This document shows positions 25,001-32,534 of a stretch of 64,000 nucleotides of DNA, piece by piece. Made by a program: the position numbers and the translations under genes. The notes below the pieces were generated by a model. That model did not search any database. It was not told the DNA's origin and saw only the letters and a list, made by a program, of their open reading frames with translations. The stretch covers positions 1-64,000 of the forward strand of contig NZ_JAOTPO010000013.1 in NCBI RefSeq assembly GCF_029028005.1. The letters run 5' to 3'. The DNA comes from Alkalihalobacterium chitinilyticum. GTDB lineage: Bacteria; Bacillota; Bacilli; Bacillales; Bacillaceae_F. The first letter of the stretch is position 1. Every line of letters begins with the position of its first letter.

Positions 25001-25105
25001 AAAAAGGTTGACGTTACTCCCTGTTGTCTCGTCTACCTATTAAAATTGCGGCTCAGCACAATTTAGACATGCGATTAGAAACAGAAACTAGTCAACCTTC
25101 TTTTT
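25001..25105 (-). terminator. Extended structured terminator of the RNase J gene
   Basis: AAGGTTGAC (25004-25012) pairs with GTCAACCTT (25091-25099), closing a loop of almost 80 nt. The loop contains a second stem, AAATTG with CAATTT, around 25043-25063. A-rich on the plus-strand left side, giving a T run on the minus strand. Like the 4737-4825 element it is far longer than a plain intrinsic terminator. Confidence 0.65.
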
Positions 25106-25118
25106 ATGCTTATCTCAC

Positions 25119-26789
25119 TTAAACCTCAATAATAATCGGCAAGATCATTGGCTTTTTCTTAGTTTGATTAAATAAATATTGGCCCACTGCTTTTTTAAGA
25201 TTCTTTTTGATCATGCCCCATTCTTTTTTATCTGCTTCTTCCATGTTATTAATCGTTCTTTTAATCAGTGCATTGACATCTTTTAAGAGCTCATCTGAAT
25301 TTTTCACGAATACAAACCCACGCGAGATCGTGTCGGGACCAGATATGAGTTTCTTATCTGATTTACTCATCGTCAACACAATGACAAGCATTCCGTCTTC
25401 GGAAAGTTGTCTGCGGTCGCGAAGCACGATTTCACCAACATCACCGACACCAATTCCATCCACATACGTATTACCAGTTGGGATGTTTCTTGTGTGCTTG
25501 GCGGTACCGTCTTTAATATCAACGACATCGCCGTTTTTTAAAATAAAGGTATTTCCTTCTTCTACCCCAACCGCCTCTGCTAATAACCGGTGATGATGGA
25601 GCATACGATACTCCCCGTGAACTGGGATAAGGTATTTTGGCTTCATTAGAGTCAACATCAGTTTTAAATCTTCTTGGTACCCGTGCCCTGAAACGTGCAT
25701 GCCAGAGGAACTGCCAGGTCCATAGATGACATTTGCCCCAAGTGTAAATAAATTATCGACAATTTTTGTGACTGCCTTTTCATTTCCAGGTATTGGTCCT
25801 GCGGCTAAGATTACTGTATCACCAGGTAACAGTTCAACGCCGCGATAATCACCAGTCGATAAGCGAGATAATGCGGCCATCTGTTCTCCCTGACTTCCTG
25901 TACAAAGCATTGCGACTTTTTCTGGGGGTAATTCGTTGATTTGTTTTGGATCAATGATCATCCCGTCCGGAATATTTAAGTAGCCTCGTTCCATCGCAAC
26001 TTCTACGACATTCACCATGCTTCGTCCAAGCAAAGCAATTTTGCGGTTTGTTTTAATTGCGGCATCGACCGTTTGTTGAAGTCGACTCACATTGGAGGCA
26101 AACGTCGACAGAATTACTTTACGTTCCGCTTTCATAAACGCTTCTAGAACATGTTCTCCAACCAATTGCTCAGTAGGTGTTGAACCAGGGCGCTCGGCAT
26201 TTGTACTTTCTGATAATAAAAGCAGGACCCCTTCTTGACCGATCTCTGCCATTTTATGAATGTCTGAATGCTCGTTACTCGCCGGAGTTAAATCAAATTT
26301 GAAATCTCCAGTATGTACGACATTTCCCTCTGGTGTACGGAAAAGAACTCCTAAACAATCTGGAATACTATGTGTAACTCTAAAAAATTCTAGGTTCATT
26401 TCTCCAAAGTTGAGTTTGGAATTCGAGTTGATTTCATGAAGTTCAGTTTCTCTACTAATTTTATGTTCCTTTAATTTTAATTCAATGAGTCCAAGTGTAA
26501 AGCGAGTCCCATAGACAGGAATATTCAGTTTTTTCAAGAAAAATGGAATGCCGCCAATATGATCCTCATGTCCATGTGTAACAATTAATGCACGTACTTT
26601 TTCTTTATTTTCTTCTAAGTACGAAATATCGGGAATGATTAAGTCAATACCTAATAAGCTTTCATCTGGGAACTTATTCCCGCAGTCGATGACTACGATG
26701 TCATCTTCATACTGAACGACATACATATTTTTGCCGATCTCATTCATACCACCTAATGCATAAATTGATAATGCAGTCTCAGCGCTCAA
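25119..26789 (-). CDS. Ribonuclease J
   Basis: 556 residues, full length. A metallo-beta-lactamase/beta-CASP RNase with 5'-3' exo- and endonuclease activity in mRNA decay and rRNA maturation. The metal motif THGHEDHIGG (residues 71-80) is intact, as in RNase J1 and unlike the degenerate motif of B. subtilis J2. HSIPD, HTGDFKFD and SGHGYQED motifs follow, and the protein ends PMILPIIIEV, the family's C-terminal signature. Some stretches (SESTNAERPGSTPTE, DTVILAAGPIPG) look closer to J2, so it may be a third paralogue. The start is TTG behind GGGGG. Convergent with the SRP RNA gene; monocistronic. Confidence 0.95.
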   Translation of the reverse strand: MSAETALSIYALGGMNEIGKNMYVVQYEDDIVVIDCGNKFPDESLLGIDLIIPDISYLEENKEKVRALIVTHGHEDHIGGIPFFLKKLNIPVYGTRFTLGLIELKLKEHKISRETELHEINSNSKLNFGEMNLEFFRVTHSIPDCLGVLFRTPEGNVVHTGDFKFDLTPASNEHSDIHKMAEIGQEGVLLLLSESTNAERPGSTPTEQLVGEHVLEAFMKAERKVILSTFASNVSRLQQTVDAAIKTNRKIALLGRSMVNVVEVAMERGYLNIPDGMIIDPKQINELPPEKVAMLCTGSQGEQMAALSRLSTGDYRGVELLPGDTVILAAGPIPGNEKAVTKIVDNLFTLGANVIYGPGSSSGMHVSGHGYQEDLKLMLTLMKPKYLIPVHGEYRMLHHHRLLAEAVGVEEGNTFILKNGDVVDIKDGTAKHTRNIPTGNTYVDGIGVGDVGEIVLRDRRQLSEDGMLVIVLTMSKSDKKLISGPDTISRGFVFVKNSDELLKDVNALIKRTINNMEEADKKEWGMIKKNLKKAVGQYLFNQTKKKPMILPIIIEV

Positions 26790-26893
26790 TTTGTATACCC
26801 CCTAATCAATACATATTAATGGTAGTATACCCAGTTCATTGTCGTTTATCATTTTTGTGAAAAATCAAAGTATTGGTTAGCAACATCTAAGGG

Positions 26894-26927
26894 TAAAAAA
26901 AAGACACAGATTCACTCTATGTCTTTT
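26894..26927 (-). terminator. Terminator of the 26976-27383 gene
   Basis: AAAGACACAGA pairs with TCTATGTCTTT; the minus strand continues with eight T residues. Confidence 0.85.
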
Positions 26928-26975
26928 CAGTCACGATCTTTCTGTAAATAATCTGCTAATAACAATCATCCACCT

Positions 26976-27383
26976 TTATTGTTTTACACTATCGAGTACA
27001 ACATATCCTAAAACTAGTCCGACCATGGCATGAATGTGGGCGTCCATTAACTGCAAGATCTTAAATGAAAACGGCCAATACGGACCTATTGCGGTCATCG
27101 ATAGAATGGGTGTGACAACAACGTATAAAGTCGGTATGCCTATTATAATTAGTTTTGTCCAATGAACAGCCCAGCGTTTGTTTTGACGGATTTCATCGAT
27201 TAGCCGAGGCAAACGAAGTAACATCCCGATCAACACAGGAAAAAGTGATGAAAAAAGGATAAGTGGCATCATGACAAACATCATATTCGTTTTCTCTAAT
27301 AGATGGAGGTGAATGTTAAAGCCGATCCATAAAATCAATCCAATAAACAACGTCCAGCCTAAATATTTACGGATATCCCTCAC
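26976..27383 (-). CDS. Four-helix membrane protein, unknown function
   Basis: 135 residues with four predicted membrane spans (about 8-26, 33-55, 73-95 and 112-132). Basic loops (RLPRLIDEIRQNKRWAVHW) lie between helices 2 and 3. The start is GTG, supported by AAGGAGGG 6 bp away. No motif or family recognised. Codirectional with RNase J downstream, but a terminator separates the two genes. Confidence 0.7.
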   Translation of the reverse strand: MRDIRKYLGWTLFIGLILWIGFNIHLHLLEKTNMMFVMMPLILFSSLFPVLIGMLLRLPRLIDEIRQNKRWAVHWTKLIIIGIPTLYVVVTPILSMTAIGPYWPFSFKILQLMDAHIHAMVGLVLGYVVLDSVKQ

Positions 27384-27592
27384 AAAAATCCCTCCTTGGA
27401 ATTGTGTAATTGCAAGACATTGATCGTTCAGTGACCTTATTCCTATATACGGTTGGGCTCGAATAAAGTTTCATTCAATCGATTGTTGCATTCACCAACT
27501 ATTTTTGAAACCACATTATATCCAGGCCTGTTTATTAATCAGCTTAGAACATCGTTTTTGGTTGGCTTGAAAATTATGAACGATGACAACAG

Positions 27593-27632
27593 AAAAAAAC
27601 ACATGAATTCTCTTATGAAAACTCATGCGTTT
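27593..27632 (-). terminator. Probable terminator of the SEC-C gene
   Basis: On the minus strand AAACGCATGAGTTTTC pairs with GAATTCATGTGTTT, then a T run (27593-27599 are A). The rest of 27384-27592 shows nothing convincing; a plus-strand frame at 27453-27659 has no ribosome binding site. Confidence 0.65.
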
Positions 27633-27684
27633 CTCAAAGTAAATTTGATTTACTTTTAACAAGTGCCCTCTTCTTTACTAAAAG

Positions 27685-28899
27685 TTACTTCATACAGCAC
27701 TTCTTATATTTCTTTCCGCTGCCGCAAGGACAAGGTGAGTTACGGCCGATTTTCTTTAGGTTTTTAATATGAATGTCATTGGATTTTTGTTGCAGCGACT
27801 CTAATGTATACGTAGGGAAAGGATTTAGATTTTTCTCTTCTGGCGGCGTAATTTCGTTTATTGTATGTCCTTTTAATTCCCATAGGCGCGTTTGGTTTTT
27901 TACTTCTTTCAGTAGCTCAGGCAATTGTTGCGACACTTTTTCAGAAAGCACTACCTTACTTTGTACATAGTCAGCGATCAGTGTTAGTTGTACGTCTGTG
28001 TTAATCATGTAAAGAATTTGTGCTGCTAATTGATCCCCCGCACTAGCTGTTAAATCCGATTGTTCTAGTAAAATGTTGACCAAGTCATTTAAAGCTGAGC
28101 TTTTTTGAATAAATCCAGGCTTACCTGCTCTAAGGAGCTGACCTTTAGAAAACTCAAAAAAGTCGAGATCTGAATTTTTATTTTGTTCTTCAATTACTTT
28201 TTTCGTGTTAATAACACGGTAGTCTTGAAGCCCGTACTCTGAGCTTTGAACTTGTCCATAGTAATCGCCTGCTGAGGAAATGACTTGGATAAACAGATCG
28301 GGATCAACGGGTTGACCAGTAAGTTCTTGAATTTTTTCGATAAGTAACTCCTCACTCATCACACCAAAATAATAAAGCAATCCTTGCGTGAGTCGAACCC
28401 ATTCGGTGTTGCGTTGAATGGTTGTATCAAGTTCCGCGTCGCTAAGGGTGTTAAATAGATCGATGAGTTCCGTAGGTAAAAATAAAACTTTTTCCTTGTT
28501 GTAAAGACCTGGGTAAACAAGACTTCTTTCTTTTAACCATTCAATTTTTTCTATTGAAAGGTCCGTGACTGGTATTGATCCGCTTTCGTTTACAATCTGT
28601 TTCAGTAGATTATAACGCTCTTGATCTAACGGTAATAAAACTTCGTTAAACATCAAAGGAATTTCGTTAGCAAGAAGTGATGCAAGCTCAGCTTTTTTCA
28701 ATGAACTAGCATTTTTCACTTGAAGGTTTTTACGAATGGGATCAAGTTCTGTTTTAGGTAGACTATTTAACGTATCAAGTAATGTCAACGGGAGTTCCGT
28801 CTGTTTCCAAAGTTTTTGTTCACGCTTTTGCTGCTGTGCGTTGTCAACTGTCTCTTTTGCTAGAATTGATGATAAATCTTCTGTCATTTGAATATCCAT
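27685..28899 (-). CDS. SEC-C motif protein with N-terminal SAP-like region
   Basis: 404 residues. The C-terminus is a perfect SEC-C zinc motif (CPCGSGKKYKKCC, last 15 residues), as found in SecA, where it binds Zn and contacts SecB or ribosomes. The N-terminal part (about 30-80, LLDTLNSLPKTELDPIRKNLQVKNASSLKKAELASLLA) looks like a Rho-N/SAP helical DNA- or RNA-binding fold. The middle is helical and acidic without known domains. Proteins of this layout are common in Bacillaceae and of unknown role. The ATG at 28899 has AAGGAG about 14 bp upstream, longer than usual; the ATG four codons later is an alternative start. Confidence 0.8.
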   Translation of the reverse strand: MDIQMTEDLSSILAKETVDNAQQQKREQKLWKQTELPLTLLDTLNSLPKTELDPIRKNLQVKNASSLKKAELASLLANEIPLMFNEVLLPLDQERYNLLKQIVNESGSIPVTDLSIEKIEWLKERSLVYPGLYNKEKVLFLPTELIDLFNTLSDAELDTTIQRNTEWVRLTQGLLYYFGVMSEELLIEKIQELTGQPVDPDLFIQVISSAGDYYGQVQSSEYGLQDYRVINTKKVIEEQNKNSDLDFFEFSKGQLLRAGKPGFIQKSSALNDLVNILLEQSDLTASAGDQLAAQILYMINTDVQLTLIADYVQSKVVLSEKVSQQLPELLKEVKNQTRLWELKGHTINEITPPEEKNLNPFPTYTLESLQQKSNDIHIKNLKKIGRNSPCPCGSGKKYKKCCMK

Positions 28900-29042
28900 A
28901 CTTTCTATACAATCTCCTTACTCTCTGTAATACTTTGCTGTTTTTTTATGTATTTCTATTAAGTTACGTTCTCTATTTTACCATATTGTCGTTTTTTAAC
29001 CAGTTGATCGGTGATAAACAGGTTGTCTCCCCCATTCATACC

Positions 29043-29076
29043 AGCTTTTTTTAACGTGAAATAATTAAAAAAGCTT
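29043..29076 (-). terminator. Terminator built into the last codons of the DNA polymerase gene
   Basis: AGCTTTTTTTAA (29043-29054) pairs with TTAAAAAAGCTT (29065-29076). On the minus strand the 5' arm is the coding sequence for the last residues of the polymerase (KLF-stop), and the 3' arm ends in a T-rich stretch. Confidence 0.6.
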
Positions 29077-30141
29077 TAATTGAACGTAGTTTGCATCCTC
29101 AAAGTTACTTAATCGAACGCCAAATAACCAAAGAGGAATGTCCACTAAATGCCGGTCATACAAATCTTCTACGATTGTATACACCTGATCGGGTTCTGAT
29201 GTTGAGTCAGCGAGTGTTAAGCTTTTGGAATGACTTGCACCGCCCCTCTCCGTTTTATAAACAACAGCAATCGTGCTAGCGCGCAACTGTTTTTCCTTCA
29301 GTCTTTCACAAAGAAGTTCAATCATGGAACGAGCGATTCCAAGCAGTTGATCAGTGTCAGATGTGGGTTGAGAAAATGTTTTTTCTTTTCCAATCGTTTT
29401 ATCGCCTTTTTCACGATCCGCATCGACGACATCAGAACCAATTCCTAATGCATTGTTACGCAGGATTTCCCCTCTTAAGCCTAGGATAAGCTTGATTTGC
29501 AGAGGATCAGTTTGGGCAAGATCTCCAATGGTATAAATCCCATATTTATTAAGCTTCTCTTCTGTCTTTTTACCGCAACCGTGGAGTTTGCTTAGCTTTT
29601 GCGGATGAAAATAACTGCAAAATTGCAGCCGTTCGAAGTGTACGTATCCAAATGGCTTTTTTACATCTGCCGCCATCTTAGCGGAACACTTTGTATCACT
29701 GATTCCGATGCTGCAGCCTAAATGTAATTTCTCCCACAATGTTCGTTGGATATACTTTGCAATCGTATGCGGTGATGTCCCCTTGTTCACACGATCTGTC
29801 AAATCTATATATGCTTCATCGACCGAAGCTACTTCCGTCGGTCCGATTAATCTTAAAAACTCCATAATTTTTCTGGAATAAGATGAGTACAACGGATGAT
29901 TTCGTGGAACGACAATCGCTTTAGGGACTTTTTTTAGCGCCTCATATACCGACATCGTCGTATAGACCCCTTGATTTTTCGCTTCATAACTAGCTGCTAT
30001 CACCATTCCTTTGTACTTGTTTGTTGGACTGCCACCGACAATAACCGGTTGATTTCGAAGAGAAGGATCCTCTGCCTGGTGGCAACTCGCATAAAACGCA
30101 TTCATATCTATTAAAGCAATGGTCCGGTTCCCTGTAGGCAT
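29065..30141 (-). CDS. dinB: Y-family DNA polymerase (Pol IV / DinB type)
   Basis: 358 residues. Catalytic Asp/Glu motifs are intact: IALIDMNAFYASC (residues 8-20) and EVASVDEAYIDLTD (near 105). They are followed by a helix-hairpin-helix thumb (KLSKLHGCGKKTEEKLNKYGIYTIGDLAQ) and the little-finger domain. The C-terminus is QLKLF, an exact beta-clamp-binding motif, showing that the frame is complete even though the protein is shorter than B. subtilis YqjH (about 410 residues). It performs error-prone synthesis past damaged bases. AAGGGG precedes the ATG. The coding sequence for the clamp motif is part of the terminator hairpin. Confidence 0.93.
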   Translation of the reverse strand: MPTGNRTIALIDMNAFYASCHQAEDPSLRNQPVIVGGSPTNKYKGMVIAASYEAKNQGVYTTMSVYEALKKVPKAIVVPRNHPLYSSYSRKIMEFLRLIGPTEVASVDEAYIDLTDRVNKGTSPHTIAKYIQRTLWEKLHLGCSIGISDTKCSAKMAADVKKPFGYVHFERLQFCSYFHPQKLSKLHGCGKKTEEKLNKYGIYTIGDLAQTDPLQIKLILGLRGEILRNNALGIGSDVVDADREKGDKTIGKEKTFSQPTSDTDQLLGIARSMIELLCERLKEKQLRASTIAVVYKTERGGASHSKSLTLADSTSEPDQVYTIVEDLYDRHLVDIPLWLFGVRLSNFEDANYVQLKLF

Positions 30142-30225
30142 GTTTTCCCCTTCCTTTCATACGAAATCTAGTGGACTCTGGTTATATTTTAAGCTCATGA
30201 TATTGTCAGCTGGATATGTAAGAAG

Positions 30226-30516
30226 TCACTGTTCACACTTTCGCAAATAAAAAGGTGAATTCGGACAATAAAATGAAAAAACGGACAATAAACAGGACAA
30301 ATCGGACAATAAAATGAAAAAACCGACAATAACCGGGACAAAACGGACAATAAGCGCCTCTATCCGATCTTGTCTTACAACCATTTTAGATAGTGGTGAA
30401 TTAGAGGTCAACCAGTGAGTTGTGATGAAACTTGTTTGAGCGGTTTTTTGTGTATTTATTTTGGGTCTTAGATCGGGTACTCTTTTTCCACCAATTGTGA
30501 CATCGGCCATAATCAT
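30226..30516 (-). CDS. Unknown small protein whose C-terminal half is repeat array E
   Basis: 97 residues. GGAAGGAG lies right upstream of two candidate ATGs (30516 and 30510), so translation is likely. The first 55 or so residues (ADVTIGGKRVPDLRPKINTQ...) look like real protein but match no family I know. The rest (about residue 50 onward: LSDLSC, LSVFSFYC repeats) is simply the translation of the 20-bp array E. The array has therefore grown into the gene or replaced its 3' end. It lies 84 bp upstream of the polymerase gene on the same strand, a position occupied in Bacillus by small yqjX/YolD-like genes, but it shows no YolD motif. Confidence 0.5.
   Translation of the reverse strand: MIMADVTIGGKRVPDLRPKINTQKTAQTSFITTHWLTSNSPLSKMVVRQDRIEALIVRFVPVIVGFFILLSDLSCLLSVFSFYCPNSPFYLRKCEQ
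30261..30361. repeat. Array E: five 20-bp units of CGGACAATAA
   Basis: CGGACAATAA (once CCGACAATAA) recurs at 30262, 30282, 30303, 30323 and 30343. Tails alternate between AATGAAAAAA and A(A/C)C(A/G)GGACAAA, so the unit may be a 40-bp dimer, as in array B at 7.27 kb, which carries the same motif. It lies inside the 3' half of the 30226-30516 frame. Confidence 0.88.
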
Positions 30517-30645
30517 CGTTCTCCTTCCTGAAGCAAGGCATCGGTCTATTGTATTCGCTTATGTCTCTTAAAGTCCTTGTTTGTCGCCTTTTGTCAATAA
30601 AAATAGCGAACTGATATCACAGTGTAACATTTTGCTATCAATTTG

Positions 30646-30831
30646 CTATCGTGAAATCCGATGGAATTTCACCCTCAAACGCTGCTTATGCTCGCGCCAT
30701 TTTCCTTTTTGTTTGATAGTAAAGTAAATAGCTAGTATTCCTAAGGTAAGAATTGCGGGTACACGTAAGGTGCCTTTTGCATTTGGTTTATTTTTAACTC
30801 GATTCGTCCAGACTGAAAGCAGAGGTGATCG
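30646..30831 (-). pseudogene. Start-less open frame, possible gene remnant
   Basis: A 61-codon frame open between stops at 30832-30834 and 30646-30648, with no ATG, GTG or TTG near its beginning. Its translation looks protein-like: LRVPAILTLGILAIYFTIKQ (a membrane helix) and then a very basic tail (KGKWREHKQRLRVKFHRIS). It may be the 3' end of a small membrane-protein gene whose 5' end was lost. It fills most of the 319-bp gap between the small ORF and the next gene, and could be chance. Confidence 0.3.
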
Positions 30832-30835
30832 CTAG

Positions 30836-31132
30836 ATGAAGGTCCTTATATTAATTGTTAGTATCGTGCTGCCTATTGTTATGATAATTCTTCAAATAAA
30901 GTGGACAAAAATTCGCATTCTGTATCATTCGCTAGCCTTACTTGCTGCATTGACATTTGGAAACATAGCCTCTTTTGCAATCTATACGGTTCTAAGAGAT
31001 AATACTGTTTTTATGACGAACATCCATGCGCTGTTTCTTAATCCTTTATTCTTATTAACCGGGGCGTACTTGGGGATTTATTTCGTTTATGTCATAATGA
31101 GAGCTATTTTAGAGGAAAAGGCTCAATTCTGA
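30836..31132 (+). CDS. Three-helix membrane protein, unknown function
   Basis: 98 residues with predicted spans at about 3-21, 30-52 and 66-90 and a short acidic tail (RAILEEKAQF). GAGGTG lies 8 bp before the ATG. No family recognised. Divergent from the polymerase locus; a terminator about 80 bp downstream closes the unit. Confidence 0.65.
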   Translation: MKVLILIVSIVLPIVMIILQIKWTKIRILYHSLALLAALTFGNIASFAIYTVLRDNTVFMTNIHALFLNPLFLLTGAYLGIYFVYVIMRAILEEKAQF

Positions 31133-31210
31133 GGAAGGAGTACTCGTTCTGATACGGGCTCTAGAATAGATTGCTACTACGTTTTCTCAATTTGAAAAGC
31201 TCTTTCGTGT

Positions 31211-31243
31211 ACAGTTGTCAATCGTTTTTGATGACTGTTTTTT
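31211..31243 (+). terminator. Terminator of the 30836-31132 gene
   Basis: ACAGTTGTCA (31211-31220) pairs with TGATGACTGT (31229-31238), followed by TTTTTTA. The rest of 31133-31480 is AT-rich, with no convincing gene on either strand. Confidence 0.7.
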
Positions 31244-31480
31244 ATTATGGTTTCCGCCTTTTTTATTTGTCTTTTTCCACTCACTTGCAAATCTCCTTCA
31301 ATAATAAAAACAATGAATTTTTTCGTTTCCGCTGTCCATTTTTCAATTTCTCCTAAGCGATATTTTAATTTTCACCATCTAAATCTAATTTTCCCCTGTG
31401 TGACCGCATTCTATCAATATTTTAAATTAAAGGTACCGGCGGAATAGTTGAGAACGCGCGTTTTCTATTGGAGAATGTAT

Positions 31481-31969
31481 GTGGTAGAAAGTCAATTAAC
31501 AGTTGATGAAGTGGTTGAATGTTATGCCCCGATCGTGAAAAAACAATTAAAACAGCTCCAAATTCATAAAGATTATGATGATTATTACCAGATCGGACTG
31601 ATCGCCTTATGGGAAGCGTACAAACGTTTTGATCCGAAAAAAGGTAATTTTGCCACATTTGCGATTTATACAGTCCGTGGGCGATTACTGACCGAATTAT
31701 CCAAAGAAAAAACATATGCTGCTAGACATCATCTGACAGATGAAGGTTTTCATTATATCGTTGATGAACGGAATGCCTCCATGCTCGAGGTAGAAATCAT
31801 CAACTGTTACATGGAGACTCTTTCAGAACGACAACAAACTTGGGTCAAAGAGGCGATTTTAGAAGGGAAAACGATATCTGAAATCGCAAAAGAGTACAAT
31901 GTTAGCGTGTATACAGTAAGGAGCTGGAAGAAAGCTGCGATCAAAATATTGAAATTAAAGCTTGCTTAA
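31481..31969 (+). CDS. Sigma-70 family RNA polymerase sigma factor
   Basis: About 162 residues from a GTG at 31481, which follows GGAG by 7 bp; the longer frame from TTG 31448 lacks a ribosome binding site. Region 2 is clear (DYDDYYQIGLIALWEAYKRFDPKKGNFATFAIYTVRGRLLTEL), with the -10-recognition helix. Region 4 has a helix-turn-helix (TISEIAKEYNVSVYTVRSWKKAAIKIL). It lacks regions 1 and 3, so it is a small alternative sigma factor of the SigI/SigO or phage-like kind, not a classic ECF. No anti-sigma gene is adjacent. Target promoters unknown. Confidence 0.82.
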   Translation: MVESQLTVDEVVECYAPIVKKQLKQLQIHKDYDDYYQIGLIALWEAYKRFDPKKGNFATFAIYTVRGRLLTELSKEKTYAARHHLTDEGFHYIVDERNASMLEVEIINCYMETLSERQQTWVKEAILEGKTISEIAKEYNVSVYTVRSWKKAAIKILKLKLA

Positions 31970-32039
31970 ATTTTGGTACGGAATAACCGTATTTTGAGTC
32001 TTATATTTTGTTATTCTGCCGATACGTTAGGAAATGATG

Positions 32040-32083
32040 AAAGCCCCCTTTGCGAAGATAACAAAGTGAGGGCTTTTGTTTTG
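32040..32083. terminator. Shared terminator of sigma factor and lipoprotein genes
   Basis: AAAGCCC (32040-32046) pairs with GGGCTTT (32070-32076), with inner TTTG/CAAA pairing and a TTGTTTT tail. It separates two convergent genes. Confidence 0.8.
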
Positions 32084-32084
32084 A

Positions 32085-32522
32085 TTAACGCTCTATGCTC
32101 AAGAGAAGTTGACGCAGTGCATTCGTCTGTTCGGGTAAAGTCATGTAGGTGTCCATCTCACCAAAGATGTACGTGAGTGTGCTTTCCTTTCCCTCTTCCC
32201 CAAGCCAGACATGAATAGGATGACTCGGATATCCTTCTTTATAGTTTACAATGAGATTAAAATCAGGGAGCGTTTCCTTGACGTTAACGTTAGAATTTTT
32301 TTGTACGGCTGACCGAATCGTTTTTTCTAGGATCTTAATTGATTTTTGATCTTCTAACGTTGCGATGACATTGTCATTAATGACACCCGTTTCTATCGTT
32401 TTGGATATCTCGATTGTCCTTATTTTTTCATCTAATAAATCCATTGTATCTACTTGGGTTGATTGACAGCCCCCTAACAGGATAATACCTATCCAAAATA
32501 GTAAAAAAGAGTAGATTTTCAT
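32085..32522 (-). CDS. Lipoprotein downstream of the histidine kinase gene
   Basis: 145 residues. Signal peptide with lipobox LLGGC (Cys about residue 19), then a soluble alpha-beta domain with no recognised family (LEDQKSIKILEKTIRSA, NLIVNYKEGYPSHPIHVWLGEEG, SLTYIFGEMDTYMTLPEQ). That pattern of a strand pair plus residue-wise YHVWLG motif is seen in several small Bacillus lipoproteins of unknown role. AAGGAG precedes the ATG. It begins 12 bp after the kinase gene, so they are co-transcribed; it may modulate the kinase from outside, which is inference. Confidence 0.75.
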   Translation of the reverse strand: MKIYSFLLFWIGIILLGGCQSTQVDTMDLLDEKIRTIEISKTIETGVINDNVIATLEDQKSIKILEKTIRSAVQKNSNVNVKETLPDFNLIVNYKEGYPSHPIHVWLGEEGKESTLTYIFGEMDTYMTLPEQTNALRQLLLSIER

Positions 32523-32534
32523 AGTTTTTACTCC

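Noticed and set aside
27453-27659. Plus-strand 68-codon frame before the SEC-C gene terminator
   Set aside because: No ribosome binding site, and it overlaps the terminator hairpin of the convergent gene.
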